DNA of 12,500 bases from Methanobacterium sp. BAmetb5 (GTDB taxonomy: Archaea > Methanobacteriota > Methanobacteria > Methanobacteriales > Methanobacteriaceae), in the NCBI RefSeq assembly GCF_003491305.1, contig NZ_CP022706.1:2007501-2020000 (forward strand). The letters are read 5' to 3'. Both the position numbers and the translations under genes were made by a program. Below are positions 1 through 9,568 of the stretch, piece after piece. The notes beneath the pieces are model-generated. The model made no database searches. It was not told where the DNA came from and saw nothing but the letters and a program-made list of their open reading frames with translations. How positions within the stretch are numbered: the stretch's first letter is position 1; every line of letters starts with the position of its first letter.

Positions 1-1112
1 CGGTTAAGTACGTTTATCTTACGGTGGCCATGATCCCCGACACCCAGAAGAGTATGATCTCTGTTCTGGACATGACTGAATTACAGAAATCTAAAAAAGC
101 CATTGAAGAATCAAGGGAGAAGTTTAAAAGCATATTTGAAAATGCAGCTGAAGCTATTCTCCTATTTGATTGTGAAGGTAACGTTGTAGAAGTGAATACT
201 AAATTTGAAGAAGTTTTTGGATTTAGCAAGGATGAAATCATTGGAAAGAACTTCATGGCCATTGTCTCCTTGATAGAAAAGGAGTATGAGGCAGCAAAGT
301 CATTTTTCAATGGTTTACTTTCAGGAAAGGAATTAAAACAGGTTCAACTGGTGGTTAGGAATAAATATGGAAAAGAAGTGATCTTCCGGGCCAGGCCATC
401 CATTATAAAAAATAAATGTGGAATTAATGGTGTTTTATTAATTATGGAAGATATCACCGGACTAAAAATTGTAGAAACCAGTCTTAAAAATTCTTTAGAA
501 GAAAAAGAAGTTTTATTAAGGGAAATTCACCACAGGGTGAAGAATAATCTGCAGATCATATCCAGTCTTCTGAGTTTGCAGCGAATCCGGGTAGAAGATG
601 CGGAAACCGCCTCTATATTATGGGAATGCCAGGGGAGAGTCCGGACCATGGCCATGATCCACGAAAACCTGTACCAGTCCAAGAACATGGGCAATATACA
701 CTTTGGAAACTATGTAAATAAACTCTTAGAGGATATATTCAATTCTTATCGTGTGGATAAAAGATCCATCACCTTAAACACGGATATTGCCAGTGGAGAG
801 ATGGGTATTGAAACCGCCATGCCCTGTGGTCTCATAATCAATGAACTGGCATCCAACAGCATCAAACATGCCTTCCCTCAGGGAACTGGTAATATTAAGG
901 TGGAATTAGAATCAGATAATGGGTTTTACGTCCTCAAAGTTGCCGATAATGGAATTGGCTTGCCAGAAAACACTGATCCAAAAAAATCCAAGAAACTGGG
1001 TTTACTGGTGGTCCGTACACTGGTGAATCAATTAAACGGGGAAATGGAGATTGACCGCACCAGAGGCACCCAATATACCATCAAGTTTCAGGAACTGTAT
1101 TACGAAAAATAA
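1..1112 (+). CDS. PAS-domain sensor histidine kinase, HisKA_2 type (5' end outside window)
   Basis: The frame is open to the left edge (in-frame codons from position 3 read VKYVYLTVAMIPDTQ), so the GTG at 24 is not a real start. Visible parts, counting from codon 24: the end of one PAS domain (about 1-20, closing in the typical LDMTE), a complete PAS domain (about 33-145), a HisKA_2 dimerisation helix with the phosphoacceptor motif EIHHRVKNNLQ (His169/170), and a HATPase domain with the N box NELASNSIKHAFP (Asn278), G1 box DNGIGLP (308-314) and a G2 region KLGLLVVRTL. This is the COG3920-type kinase common in Methanobacterium, presumably cytosolic because no membrane segment is visible. Such kinases autophosphorylate on His and pass phosphate to a response regulator; no partner regulator lies in the window. 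Signal and target are unknown. It ends 54 bases from the convergent tspO-like gene. Confident for family, not for function. Confidence 0.93.
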   Translation, partial: VKYVYLTVAMIPDTQKSMISVLDMTELQKSKKAIEESREKFKSIFENAAEAILLFDCEGNVVEVNTKFEEVFGFSKDEIIGKNFMAIVSLIEKEYEAAKSFFNGLLSGKELKQVQLVVRNKYGKEVIFRARPSIIKNKCGINGVLLIMEDITGLKIVETSLKNSLEEKEVLLREIHHRVKNNLQIISSLLSLQRIRVEDAETASILWECQGRVRTMAMIHENLYQSKNMGNIHFGNYVNKLLEDIFNSYRVDKRSITLNTDIASGEMGIETAMPCGLIINELASNSIKHAFPQGTGNIKVELESDNGFYVLKVADNGIGLPENTDPKKSKKLGLLVVRTLVNQLNGEMEIDRTRGTQYTIKFQELYYEK

Positions 1113-1142
1113 TAAAAAAAATTAATGGGTTTAAGTATTTGC

Positions 1143-1166
1143 ATTATTTTTGGTTTAAACATTTTT

Positions 1167-1170
<4 letters not shown>
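1143..1170 (+). terminator. T-rich transcription end after the kinase gene
   Basis: T-rich tracts (ATTATTTTTGG, then seven T at about 1162-1168) follow the kinase stop codon. Archaeal RNA polymerase ends at oligo-T without needing a hairpin, and no good stem is visible. The tract lies in the 54-base convergent gap with the tspO-like gene. Confidence 0.4.
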
Positions 1171-1652
<482 letters not shown>

Positions 1653-1767
1653 AAACTTATCAATCCTCCATTTTTTATATAAAAGGCGCTCCTATTCTGT
1701 TTAATTATAACTTATACATTCCTTTTGGGGTGAGAGTAGCTAATAAACTGTGCCCATTATTGAAGTA

Positions 1768-2241
1768 TCATGAATTTTTAAGGGCCACTATCTCCTTTAC
1801 CTCCACCAGTTTCCACACCACTGATTTTTCACTATGGATTAATGATTCCAGGGGGTCTTGGGGGGAGTGACCTAGGGCCGCCAATATATTAGGGGAGAGA
1901 TCTTTGTTTTTTATTAGATCCACGAACATCTCCCTTACTTGGAGCTTCTCCTCCTCCTGGTCAACTTCATCTATCTTACCCTGCAGTGTCACAAAACGGT
2001 ACTGTGCAAGGTCCGGACTGTAATTTTCAATCTCCACTGCCACCTGGGGGTTGCTCCTGAAAAGTTCCACCTTTTTACCGTACCGGGTACTGAGGAAGTA
2101 GATATTTTTCCCCTTAAAAACATACAAAAATGGGGCAATGTAGGGATAATCTCCCTTAAAGGCAATTCTACTCACGTACTCCTCAGAGATAAATCTATCG
2201 TACTCTTCCTTTTCCATGGTCGGAATTTTCAAAATATCCAA
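1768..2241 (-). CDS. Pyridoxamine 5'-phosphate oxidase-like (PPOX-class) flavin-binding protein
   Basis: About 157 residues with the FMN-binding split-barrel pattern: an N-terminal helix with YDRFISEEYVSRIAF, then IAPFLYVFKGKNIYFLSTRYGKKVELFRSNPQVAVEIE, then FVTLQGKIDEV, and a C-terminal KSVVWKLVEVKEIVAL strand. This is the small PPOX/Nim-like family whose members bind flavin or F420 and carry out redox or sensing roles; substrate and exact cofactor cannot be told here. Start choice: the frame is open to a GTG at 2250, but a near-perfect Shine-Dalgarno AGGTGAT lies at 2246-2252 and overlaps that GTG. Its spacing best fits the TTG at 2241 (four bases later). ATG at 2217 is a further option. 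Box A candidates are ATATATAA (2260-2267) and AATATTATA (about 2292-2300); the latter leaves a leader containing the Shine-Dalgarno. The gene lies 86 bases downstream of the MBL/rhodanese gene on the same strand, so co-transcription is possible but unproven. Confidence 0.85.
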   Translation of the reverse strand: MDILKIPTMEKEEYDRFISEEYVSRIAFKGDYPYIAPFLYVFKGKNIYFLSTRYGKKVELFRSNPQVAVEIENYSPDLAQYRFVTLQGKIDEVDQEEEKLQVREMFVDLIKNKDLSPNILAALGHSPQDPLESLIHSEKSVVWKLVEVKEIVALKNS

Positions 2242-2245
2242 AGGT

Positions 2246-2252
2246 ATCACCT
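2246..2252 (-). promoter_or_regulatory. Shine-Dalgarno AGGTGAT deciding a TTG start
   Basis: AGGTGAT matches the archaeal 16S 3' end very well. It overlaps the upstream in-frame GTG (2250), so it cannot serve that codon, and sits four bases before TTG 2241. This is the reason the shorter start was chosen for the flavin-binding protein. Confidence 0.55.
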
Positions 2253-2327
2253 GCTATTTTTATATATTGGGGTATTTTACGGATTTATTGCAATATAATA
2301 TTCATTAAGTGATGATTTGTTCCCGGT

Positions 2328-3689
2328 TTAATCCTTTACCACAGGGTAACCCGCCTGTTTCCAAGCAGTCATACTACCCAGGACAGTGGTCAGATCAGTG
2401 AAACCTTCCCCTTTAAGGTAACTGCATATCAGGGTTGATTTAAATCCAGAGTCACAGTAAACCACCACTGGATGGTCACGGGGGATTTCTGATATCCTCA
2501 CGGGCACCTCACCAGTGTATATGTGGTGGGATCCTTCTATGTAGCCTTCCTGCCGGTCATCTATCATACGCCCGTCCAGAAGGAAAAAATCATCCTTTAA
2601 ATTTTCTTTTAACTGCTGCACACTCCAGAGCTTCAGAGTTTCAATCTTCTCGGCATGGAGGTACCAGTTAGGGAAACCACCAGCCAAGTAACCGTAAATA
2701 TTGTCAAAGCCCAGCCTAACCAGCGCCTGGCGAACCTCATCCCAGTTATGGTCCTGATCATCCACCAGAATAATGGGGTCCTGGTAATTCAAAAACCAGC
2801 CAGCAAAGGCCGGAACACCCTCACGCCATATATTTAAACTGCCAGGGAGGTGTGCCCCACCAAAGCTGGTGGGTTTACGGACATCCACTATCTGTACGCC
2901 TTCATTTTTCATTTTTTTCAGGATTTTAGGGGTCAATGCCCGAAGATAAGGTAGTCTACCCAGTAATGGAGCTCCATTCTGGTTAAAAAACTCCATCTTC
3001 CTAAAGTAGGGTGGGGTGTAAAGTTCTTCTGCCACTTTCATCTGAATGAACTCTTCCCTACTGGTGCATTGTAACTGGGGATTGGTTTTCCTCTCGTAGC
3101 CCAGGGTGGTGTAATCTTGTTCACGTATATCTGCCCCGCAGATGGAACCCGCCCCATGTGCCGGGCACAGAATGGTTTCGTCCCCCAGGGGTATGATCTT
3201 CTGGAAGATACTGTCGTAGAGTAAACCCGCCATTTTTTTCTTTTTATCTTCCCCTAAAAGGTCTATACGCCCGGTTTCCCCGGCGAAGATCAAATCCCCG
3301 GCAAACACCATCTGAGCAGCATCAGACACATTTTTATCCCTTAAAACCAGTGATATGCTTTCAGGTGTGTGTCCTGGTGTTTCCAATATTTCTAGCTCAG
3401 CATTCCCAAACTTGAAGGTGTTCCCTTCACTTACCGGGGTTCCGTAGGCAAATTCCAGATTTTTCCCATGGAATATCTCTGCCCCGGTGGCCTGGGCCAG
3501 TTCCAGGGAGCCGATAACGTAATCTTCGTTGCGGTGGGTTTCAAAAATATGGGTTATGTCCAATCCCGTTGTTTCTGCCATTTTAAGGTAGATATCCACG
3601 TCGCGTCGTGGATCAACCACTATAGCCCGACCAGTGGCCTCAATAAAATAAGAATGGTGGGCTATCCCCTCTGATTTTATCAGTTTCAC
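2328..3689 (-). CDS. MBL-fold persulfide dioxygenase-like protein with two C-terminal rhodanese domains
   Basis: 453 residues. Residues 1-195 form a metallo-beta-lactamase fold with THRNEDY (51-57), TPGHTPES (104-111), FAGDLIF (129-135) and CPAHGAGSICG (175-185). In human ETHE1, a persulfide dioxygenase, the iron ligands align with His52, His107 and Asp132, all present. Two ligands of the second metal site of ordinary MBL enzymes are replaced (Asn54, Tyr57). Rhodanese domain 1 (about 262-345) has VDDQDHN where the catalytic Cys should be and looks inactive. Domain 2 (about 355-450) has VVVYCDSGFKST with Cys412 and looks active. The likely role is oxidation or transfer of persulfide sulfur in the cytosol. 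The start is GTG 3689, behind a G-rich run at 3701-3708. Box A ATATAAAA at 3734-3741 is well placed. Confident on architecture; the reaction is inferred from the ETHE1-like iron site. Confidence 0.9.
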   Translation of the reverse strand: MKLIKSEGIAHHSYFIEATGRAIVVDPRRDVDIYLKMAETTGLDITHIFETHRNEDYVIGSLELAQATGAEIFHGKNLEFAYGTPVSEGNTFKFGNAELEILETPGHTPESISLVLRDKNVSDAAQMVFAGDLIFAGETGRIDLLGEDKKKKMAGLLYDSIFQKIIPLGDETILCPAHGAGSICGADIREQDYTTLGYERKTNPQLQCTSREEFIQMKVAEELYTPPYFRKMEFFNQNGAPLLGRLPYLRALTPKILKKMKNEGVQIVDVRKPTSFGGAHLPGSLNIWREGVPAFAGWFLNYQDPIILVDDQDHNWDEVRQALVRLGFDNIYGYLAGGFPNWYLHAEKIETLKLWSVQQLKENLKDDFFLLDGRMIDDRQEGYIEGSHHIYTGEVPVRISEIPRDHPVVVYCDSGFKSTLICSYLKGEGFTDLTTVLGSMTAWKQAGYPVVKD

Positions 3690-3712
3690 AATGATAGTGT
3701 ATCCCCCCGGTT

Positions 3713-3730
3713 TAGTTTTTACTTAAACTA
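3713..3730. repeat. Inverted repeat in the MBL/rhodanese promoter
   Basis: Arms TAGTTT (3713-3718) and AAACTA (3725-3730) are perfect and separated by six bases. The position just downstream of the minus-strand box A is where archaeal repressors often bind. The arms are short and AT-rich, so chance is quite possible. Confidence 0.35.
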
Positions 3731-3731
3731 G

Positions 3732-3762
<31 letters not shown>

Positions 3763-3820
3763 TTAACCATAAAATTAATATCAAAATGGGGCATAATGAT
3801 TAAATCTTACCAGAAACACA

Positions 3821-3830
3821 TTTATTTAAA
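3821..3830 (+). promoter_or_regulatory. Box A of the ABC exporter operon
   Basis: TTTATTTAAA centred at about 3825 predicts a start near 3851 and a leader of about 25 bases that contains the strong Shine-Dalgarno GGGAGGA (3864-3870), five bases before the ATG. Confidence 0.5.
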
Positions 3831-3875
3831 GATAAATTAACTGGGATTTAAGGGCAACTTACCGGGAGGAAGAGC

Positions 3876-4817
<942 letters not shown>

Positions 4818-4819
4818 TC

Positions 4820-5584
<765 letters not shown>

Positions 5585-5591
5585 ATAGCTT

Positions 5592-5636
5592 AATTCCTGA
5601 TTTGGTGGGAATTGGGCTTCTTTTTTAATTTTTTAT
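5592..5636 (+). terminator. Likely end of the ABC operon transcript
   Basis: A weak inverted repeat AATTCC (5592-5597) / GGAATT (5608-5613) is followed by T-rich tracts at 5618-5626 and 5629-5634. The oligo-T stretches alone would suffice in an archaeon. Confidence 0.45.
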
Positions 5637-5872
5637 TAGTTTTTAAATGTTTGATTTGAGAATACATTCAATGATCTTTGAGGGTGATTTACTATATTTC
5701 GTTATAGCCTTATATTACGAAGTTACGAAGTAAATTTAACCTAGTTCTATTTTGTCATTAATCAATACCTAAACAAACCCTATTTATCCTAGTAAAATCA
5801 CACTATAATCCTTGTACAAATGAATCAATAGGAATTATTTTCGATTTTTTTATTTTTAATCCCGTAATTGGC
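5637..5872. other. AT-rich intergenic region before the channel gene
   Basis: No supported gene. It holds a short inverted repeat CTATA/TATAG (5692-5707, six-base loop), a perfect tandem copy of TTACGAAG (5715-5722 and 5723-5730), and a T-rich stretch at about 5844-5858 that could serve as box A for the channel gene (start near 5877). A 28-codon open frame from ATG 5647 has no ribosome site and is not called. Confidence 0.5.
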
Positions 5873-5898
5873 ATGAATCAGGGAGCATTAATCAAAAT

Positions 5899-5904
5899 AA
5901 AGGT
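5899..5904 (+). promoter_or_regulatory. Shine-Dalgarno AAAGGT choosing ATG 5909
   Basis: AAAGGT sits four bases before ATG 5909. The upstream in-frame ATG (5873) has no comparable site, so the shorter product was chosen. Confidence 0.5.
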
Positions 5905-5908
5905 TTGC

Positions 5909-6676
<768 letters not shown>

Positions 6677-6680
6677 TATC

Positions 6681-6705
6681 TTAGGGAAAAATTGTTTCAC
6701 CCTAA
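6681..6705. repeat. Inverted repeat just after the channel gene
   Basis: Perfect arms TTAGGG (6681-6686) and CCCTAA (6700-6705) with a 13-base loop begin four bases past the channel stop codon. No T-run follows, so it is not a classical terminator; it could stabilise the 3' end of the transcript. Confidence 0.35.
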
Positions 6706-6723
6706 AATTAATCAAAATTAAGG

Positions 6724-6743
6724 CCAACCAACCAATCAATCAA
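6724..6743. repeat. Tetranucleotide repeat, CCAA three times then TCAA twice
   Basis: Five consecutive four-base units with a single C-to-T change between the two types. It is a short simple repeat in non-coding DNA between the channel and the small-protein gene. Confidence 0.5.
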
Positions 6744-6840
6744 TTCTCAATTTCCTCTTCCTTAATCTTCTACGAATTTAACTTTTGAAGGTAAGAGTTC
6801 TCCATTGACCCGAACAGTTCGTATACGTCCAGGAAAACCA

Positions 6841-6852
6841 TAAATATATAAA
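6841..6852 (+). promoter_or_regulatory. Strong box A before the 49-residue small protein
   Basis: TAAATATATAAA is close to the methanogen box A consensus and is preceded by an A-rich BRE-like stretch. It predicts a start near 6872 and a leader of about 25 bases holding the Shine-Dalgarno AGGAGATC. Two adjoining palindromes, GAACAGTTC (6812-6820) and CGTATACG (6820-6827), lie just upstream. Confidence 0.6.
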
Positions 6853-6896
6853 CTCCGCTCATCAATATAGGTTCTGTTATTTAGGAGATCTTTTTT

Positions 6897-7046
6897 ATGG
6901 CCAGATTTTACAGGATACGCGATTTTCTCGACGATGAGAGTGTTGAAAGATTCATCAACGAACTTATTGAGGAGAACATGGAATATTTAAGGACTAAATA
7001 CAGGCAAATTACCAGTGCAGCCATTGAATCCAGAAAAAGACTCTAA
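6897..7046 (+). CDS. Small hypothetical protein, 49 residues
   Basis: ATG 6897 to TAA 7046 encodes 49 residues starting MARFYRIRDFLDDESVERF and ending IESRKRL. The gene is short but its signals are the best in the window: box A at 6841-6852, Shine-Dalgarno AGGAGATC at 6883-6890 with six T before the ATG, and a stem plus T-run terminator at 7069-7089. The product is charged (many Arg, Glu, Asp), has no membrane segment or Cys, and looks mostly helical, with a possible amphipathic helix over residues 14-35. It resembles no family I can name. Its size and charge would fit a small DNA- or protein-binding factor, but that is only a guess. It stands alone between the channel gene and the convergent CDF gene. 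Confidence 0.72.
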   Translation: MARFYRIRDFLDDESVERFINELIEENMEYLRTKYRQITSAAIESRKRL

Positions 7047-7068
7047 AAAAGTCATAATTATTCTTTTT

Positions 7069-7089
7069 AGTTTGTTTAAACTTTTTTTT
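7069..7089 (+). terminator. Stem plus T-run terminator after the small protein
   Basis: AGTTT (7069-7073), loop GTTT, AAACT (7078-7082) run straight into eight T ending at 7089. A weaker GACT/AGTC pairing also spans the stop codon (7040-7053). Confidence 0.55.
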
Positions 7090-7103
7090 AATGGAAATAA
7101 TCG

Positions 7104-7114
7104 TTTAAAAAATA
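7104..7114 (-). terminator. T-rich end for the CDF-fusion transcript
   Basis: On the minus strand a TATTTTTTAAAC tract lies about 55-65 bases beyond the CDF stop codon, in the convergent gap. It is the longest T-run there on this strand. Weakly supported. Confidence 0.3.
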
Positions 7115-7169
7115 GTGAAGATAAATAGAGATAATTAATCCCTATTTCTTTATTCAACTATAATTTATC

Positions 7170-8552
7170 CTATTTTTGATCTTCAGGGTGATGTAGTTCA
7201 TCTTCAGCCATGGCCAGGAGTATAGTATCGGACATATGGACATCGTAGTAGTCAAAGTTACTCACAAAGTCCTGCAGGTACTGGCTACCATTTTCAGTCA
7301 GGCGGAAGTACTCATCTTCAAGTACCAGTAACTCCAGCTCCACCAGGGGCTGGGTCATGTTATCCCAGTCACCATCAAAGTCATGGACATCGGAACAGGT
7401 GGCATCAAGCTCGGAAAGCACAGGGATGTAATTATCGGGGTGGAAAGCATCCTGCAATGATTCAATGATTTCATCCCTGGTTTTACGGTCACCAGTCCAC
7501 AGTATGTAGAGTATCCAGTTCTGGAAGGCCCGGAGCTTGTTCTCCTCCCAGCACTCCTCCATAGGCAGACGGTACTGTGAATAATCCTCTTCTTCCCCTT
7601 TCCTGGCTGATATAGCTTCCCGGAGTAGGTCCACCGCATCTTTGAATATACCCACAGAGATAAACAGTGCGATCAGGGCATCCACGAAGTAAATCCCCTG
7701 CATGGTGAATACTGCACCAGCAATAACTGACAGGCCGATAAATATATGGTTTTTAGAATCCACAGACTGTGAAATAAGGGTCAGGTTGGAATTCACCTTT
7801 CCCACGTAGCGCTGGTAGTAGAACAGGAAGACCGCGGCCAGGATGGCAATTCCTTCCACTGCTATCACCAGGTAAGGCATACCCATTGGGGTCAATGTAC
7901 CGTAGAATGCGCTTATAAGATGAGTGACTGAGTCGTAACCAATACTGACCGAGGCAAAGAATAATCCGAATATTACCAGAAGGGTGGAGATGGTTTCCCG
8001 GTGGTATTTAATTCCCAACCAGACCATGAAGGCGGAAACAGTGTCCATGGTGGCATCGGTACCATCGGCAGTCAGCCCCACACTACCACTGACCAGACCA
8101 GACCCTAACTTCATCACTGCCAGGAAAGCATCCAGTACAGTGGTGTTACGGGCAGCTGCATCCGGTTTGAAGAAGTCCTTGCGTACCAGAGAGGCCTTCT
8201 TCTCCATGCGGTCCACAAATTTCTGGGCTTCCTTTTTTCCTTCTTCAGTAAGGGAGTAATGATCATCGACCAGGGCGACCCATCCACTTTCAATGAGTTT
8301 TTCACACTCTTCTTCAGTTTTACCAATTCTTTTATCCTTCCGTTCATCTTCCAGTTCAGAACGCAGATGAGCCAGGGTGAAAAAAAGTCTTTCCATTAGT
8401 GGTTCCCCTTTTTCCGGTACCTGCTGGTACCAGATCAGGGATAAAAAGAGGATAGTCTTGTCATCCAGTTCCTCCAGTGTGAGAGGACCTTCCTTGAGGA
8501 GGGCCATCATCAAGAACCGGTCGTATCCCAGTATTTTTTTATCGGATTTCAT
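7170..8552 (-). CDS. Cation diffusion facilitator-like transporter flanked by winged-helix-like domains
   Basis: 460 residues from ATG 8552. Residues 5-117 look like a winged-helix domain (helices, then VALVDDHYSLTEEGKKEAQKF as the wing). Residues 141-308 hold six predicted membrane helices with CDF features: the TM2 metal pair Asp166/Asp170 in DGTDATMDT and the TM5 pair Asp265/His269 in SVDSKNHIFIG. Residues about 340-430 form a second winged-helix-like unit ending in EYFRLTENGSQYLQDF. The usual CDF cytosolic ferredoxin-like domain seems missing, apparently replaced by this one. CDF proteins export divalent metals (Zn, Mn, Fe, Co) by proton antiport; the metal here is unknown. The TM5 pair is reversed compared with the HxxxD of YiiP. 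Start: ATG 8564 is also in frame, but GAGGA just after it serves ATG 8552. Box A is at 8602-8611. Family assignment of the core is fairly sure; that the ends bind DNA is inference. Confidence 0.82.
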   Translation of the reverse strand: MKSDKKILGYDRFLMMALLKEGPLTLEELDDKTILFLSLIWYQQVPEKGEPLMERLFFTLAHLRSELEDERKDKRIGKTEEECEKLIESGWVALVDDHYSLTEEGKKEAQKFVDRMEKKASLVRKDFFKPDAAARNTTVLDAFLAVMKLGSGLVSGSVGLTADGTDATMDTVSAFMVWLGIKYHRETISTLLVIFGLFFASVSIGYDSVTHLISAFYGTLTPMGMPYLVIAVEGIAILAAVFLFYYQRYVGKVNSNLTLISQSVDSKNHIFIGLSVIAGAVFTMQGIYFVDALIALFISVGIFKDAVDLLREAISARKGEEEDYSQYRLPMEECWEENKLRAFQNWILYILWTGDRKTRDEIIESLQDAFHPDNYIPVLSELDATCSDVHDFDGDWDNMTQPLVELELLVLEDEYFRLTENGSQYLQDFVSNFDYYDVHMSDTILLAMAEDELHHPEDQK

Positions 8553-8572
8553 AGTTTTCCTCATTTAAACTG

Positions 8573-8587
8573 TATACCATAGTTATA
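8573..8587. promoter_or_regulatory. Possible operator at the CDF-fusion transcription start
   Basis: TATACCATAGTTATA is an imperfect palindrome (TATA half-sites, five of seven paired positions) sitting at the inferred start (near 8580), between box A and the ATG. A regulator bound here would block initiation. AT-rich sequence makes this weak. Confidence 0.3.
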
Positions 8588-8601
8588 GTACATAAATCTC
8601 T

Positions 8602-8611
8602 TATAAACTTT
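8602..8611 (-). promoter_or_regulatory. Box A of the CDF-fusion gene
   Basis: On the minus strand GTTTATAAGA centred near 8606 predicts a start near 8580 and a leader of about 28 bases to ATG 8552, including the GAGGA ribosome site. Confidence 0.5.
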
Positions 8612-8825
8612 GTTTGTTCTTTTATATCTGGAATAAAAAATTAAGTGTCTTAAAACCAGATTTAAGTTACTGATATTGTTGATTTAGGTCAATCCGGTCC
8701 GGTAAATTAAAAAATTATATCTTTGTATCCTAGCAGACGGGTGCTGGCAATGATTTGATATTTTAAATGCAATAACCCGGTTTATTGTATTAAACCGGGA
8801 GAGGTGTGGTGATATCATCATCAAC
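8612..8825. other. Divergent intergenic region between the CDF fusion and the coiled-coil gene
   Basis: Mostly AT-rich, with no gene supported. It contains a directly repeated CCGGT (8694-8698, 8699-8703), a box A-like TTTTAAAT (8761-8768) and the large inverted repeat at 8776-8799. If translation starts at GTG 8806 the last 20 bases would be coding. Confidence 0.45.
8776..8799. promoter_or_regulatory. Perfect 9-base inverted repeat upstream of the coiled-coil gene
   Basis: Arms CCCGGTTTA (8776-8784) and TAAACCGGG (8791-8799) are perfect, with the six-base centre TTGTAT. No T-run follows, and no gene ends upstream on this strand nearby, so a terminator is unlikely. If TTTTAAAT (8761-8768) is the active box A, the repeat straddles the start site like a repressor operator. 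If TATAAAAG (8826-8833) is used, it lies about 55-80 bases upstream of the start, like an activator site. Confidence 0.6.
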
Positions 8826-8833
8826 TATAAAAG
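8826..8833 (+). promoter_or_regulatory. Candidate box A of the coiled-coil gene
   Basis: TATAAAAG predicts a start near 8855 and a leader of about 23 bases holding AAGGAGAG (8861-8868) before ATG 8878. It competes with TTTTAAAT at 8761-8768, which would suit a GTG start at 8806 or 8809. Confidence 0.45.
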
Positions 8834-8849
8834 ACTGTCTCACCAATAG

Positions 8850-9477
<628 letters not shown>

Positions 9478-9483
9478 GCTCCT

Positions 9484-9535
9484 GTGAATACTTTTCACCT
9501 ACTATACCCCAGCTTTTATTTACTCATTTTTAAAC
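9484..9535 (+). terminator. Probable transcript end after the coiled-coil gene
   Basis: A small hairpin GTGAA/TTCAC (9484-9498, five-base loop) is followed further on by T-rich stretches at about 9515-9521 and 9526-9531. The hairpin and T-run are not adjacent, so support is modest. Confidence 0.35.
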
Positions 9536-9568
9536 AATAATTAATCAATTCACACAGATGAAACCAAC

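Noticed and set aside
1939..2298. 119-codon open frame on the plus strand opposite the flavin-binding gene
   Set aside because: It is antisense to a gene with a clear family match and shows no recognisable domain.
5647..5733. 28-codon open frame in the intergenic region before the channel gene
   Set aside because: No ribosome site, no clear promoter, and the length is within chance expectation.
6681..6705. TTAGGG/CCCTAA inverted repeat as a terminator of the channel gene
   Set aside because: No T-run follows the stem on the plus strand, so it was listed only as a repeat.
6724..6743. CCAA/TCAA units as a CRISPR or phase-variation repeat
   Set aside because: Only five four-base units with a base change between types, in non-coding DNA away from any start codon region; a simple low-complexity stretch is enough.
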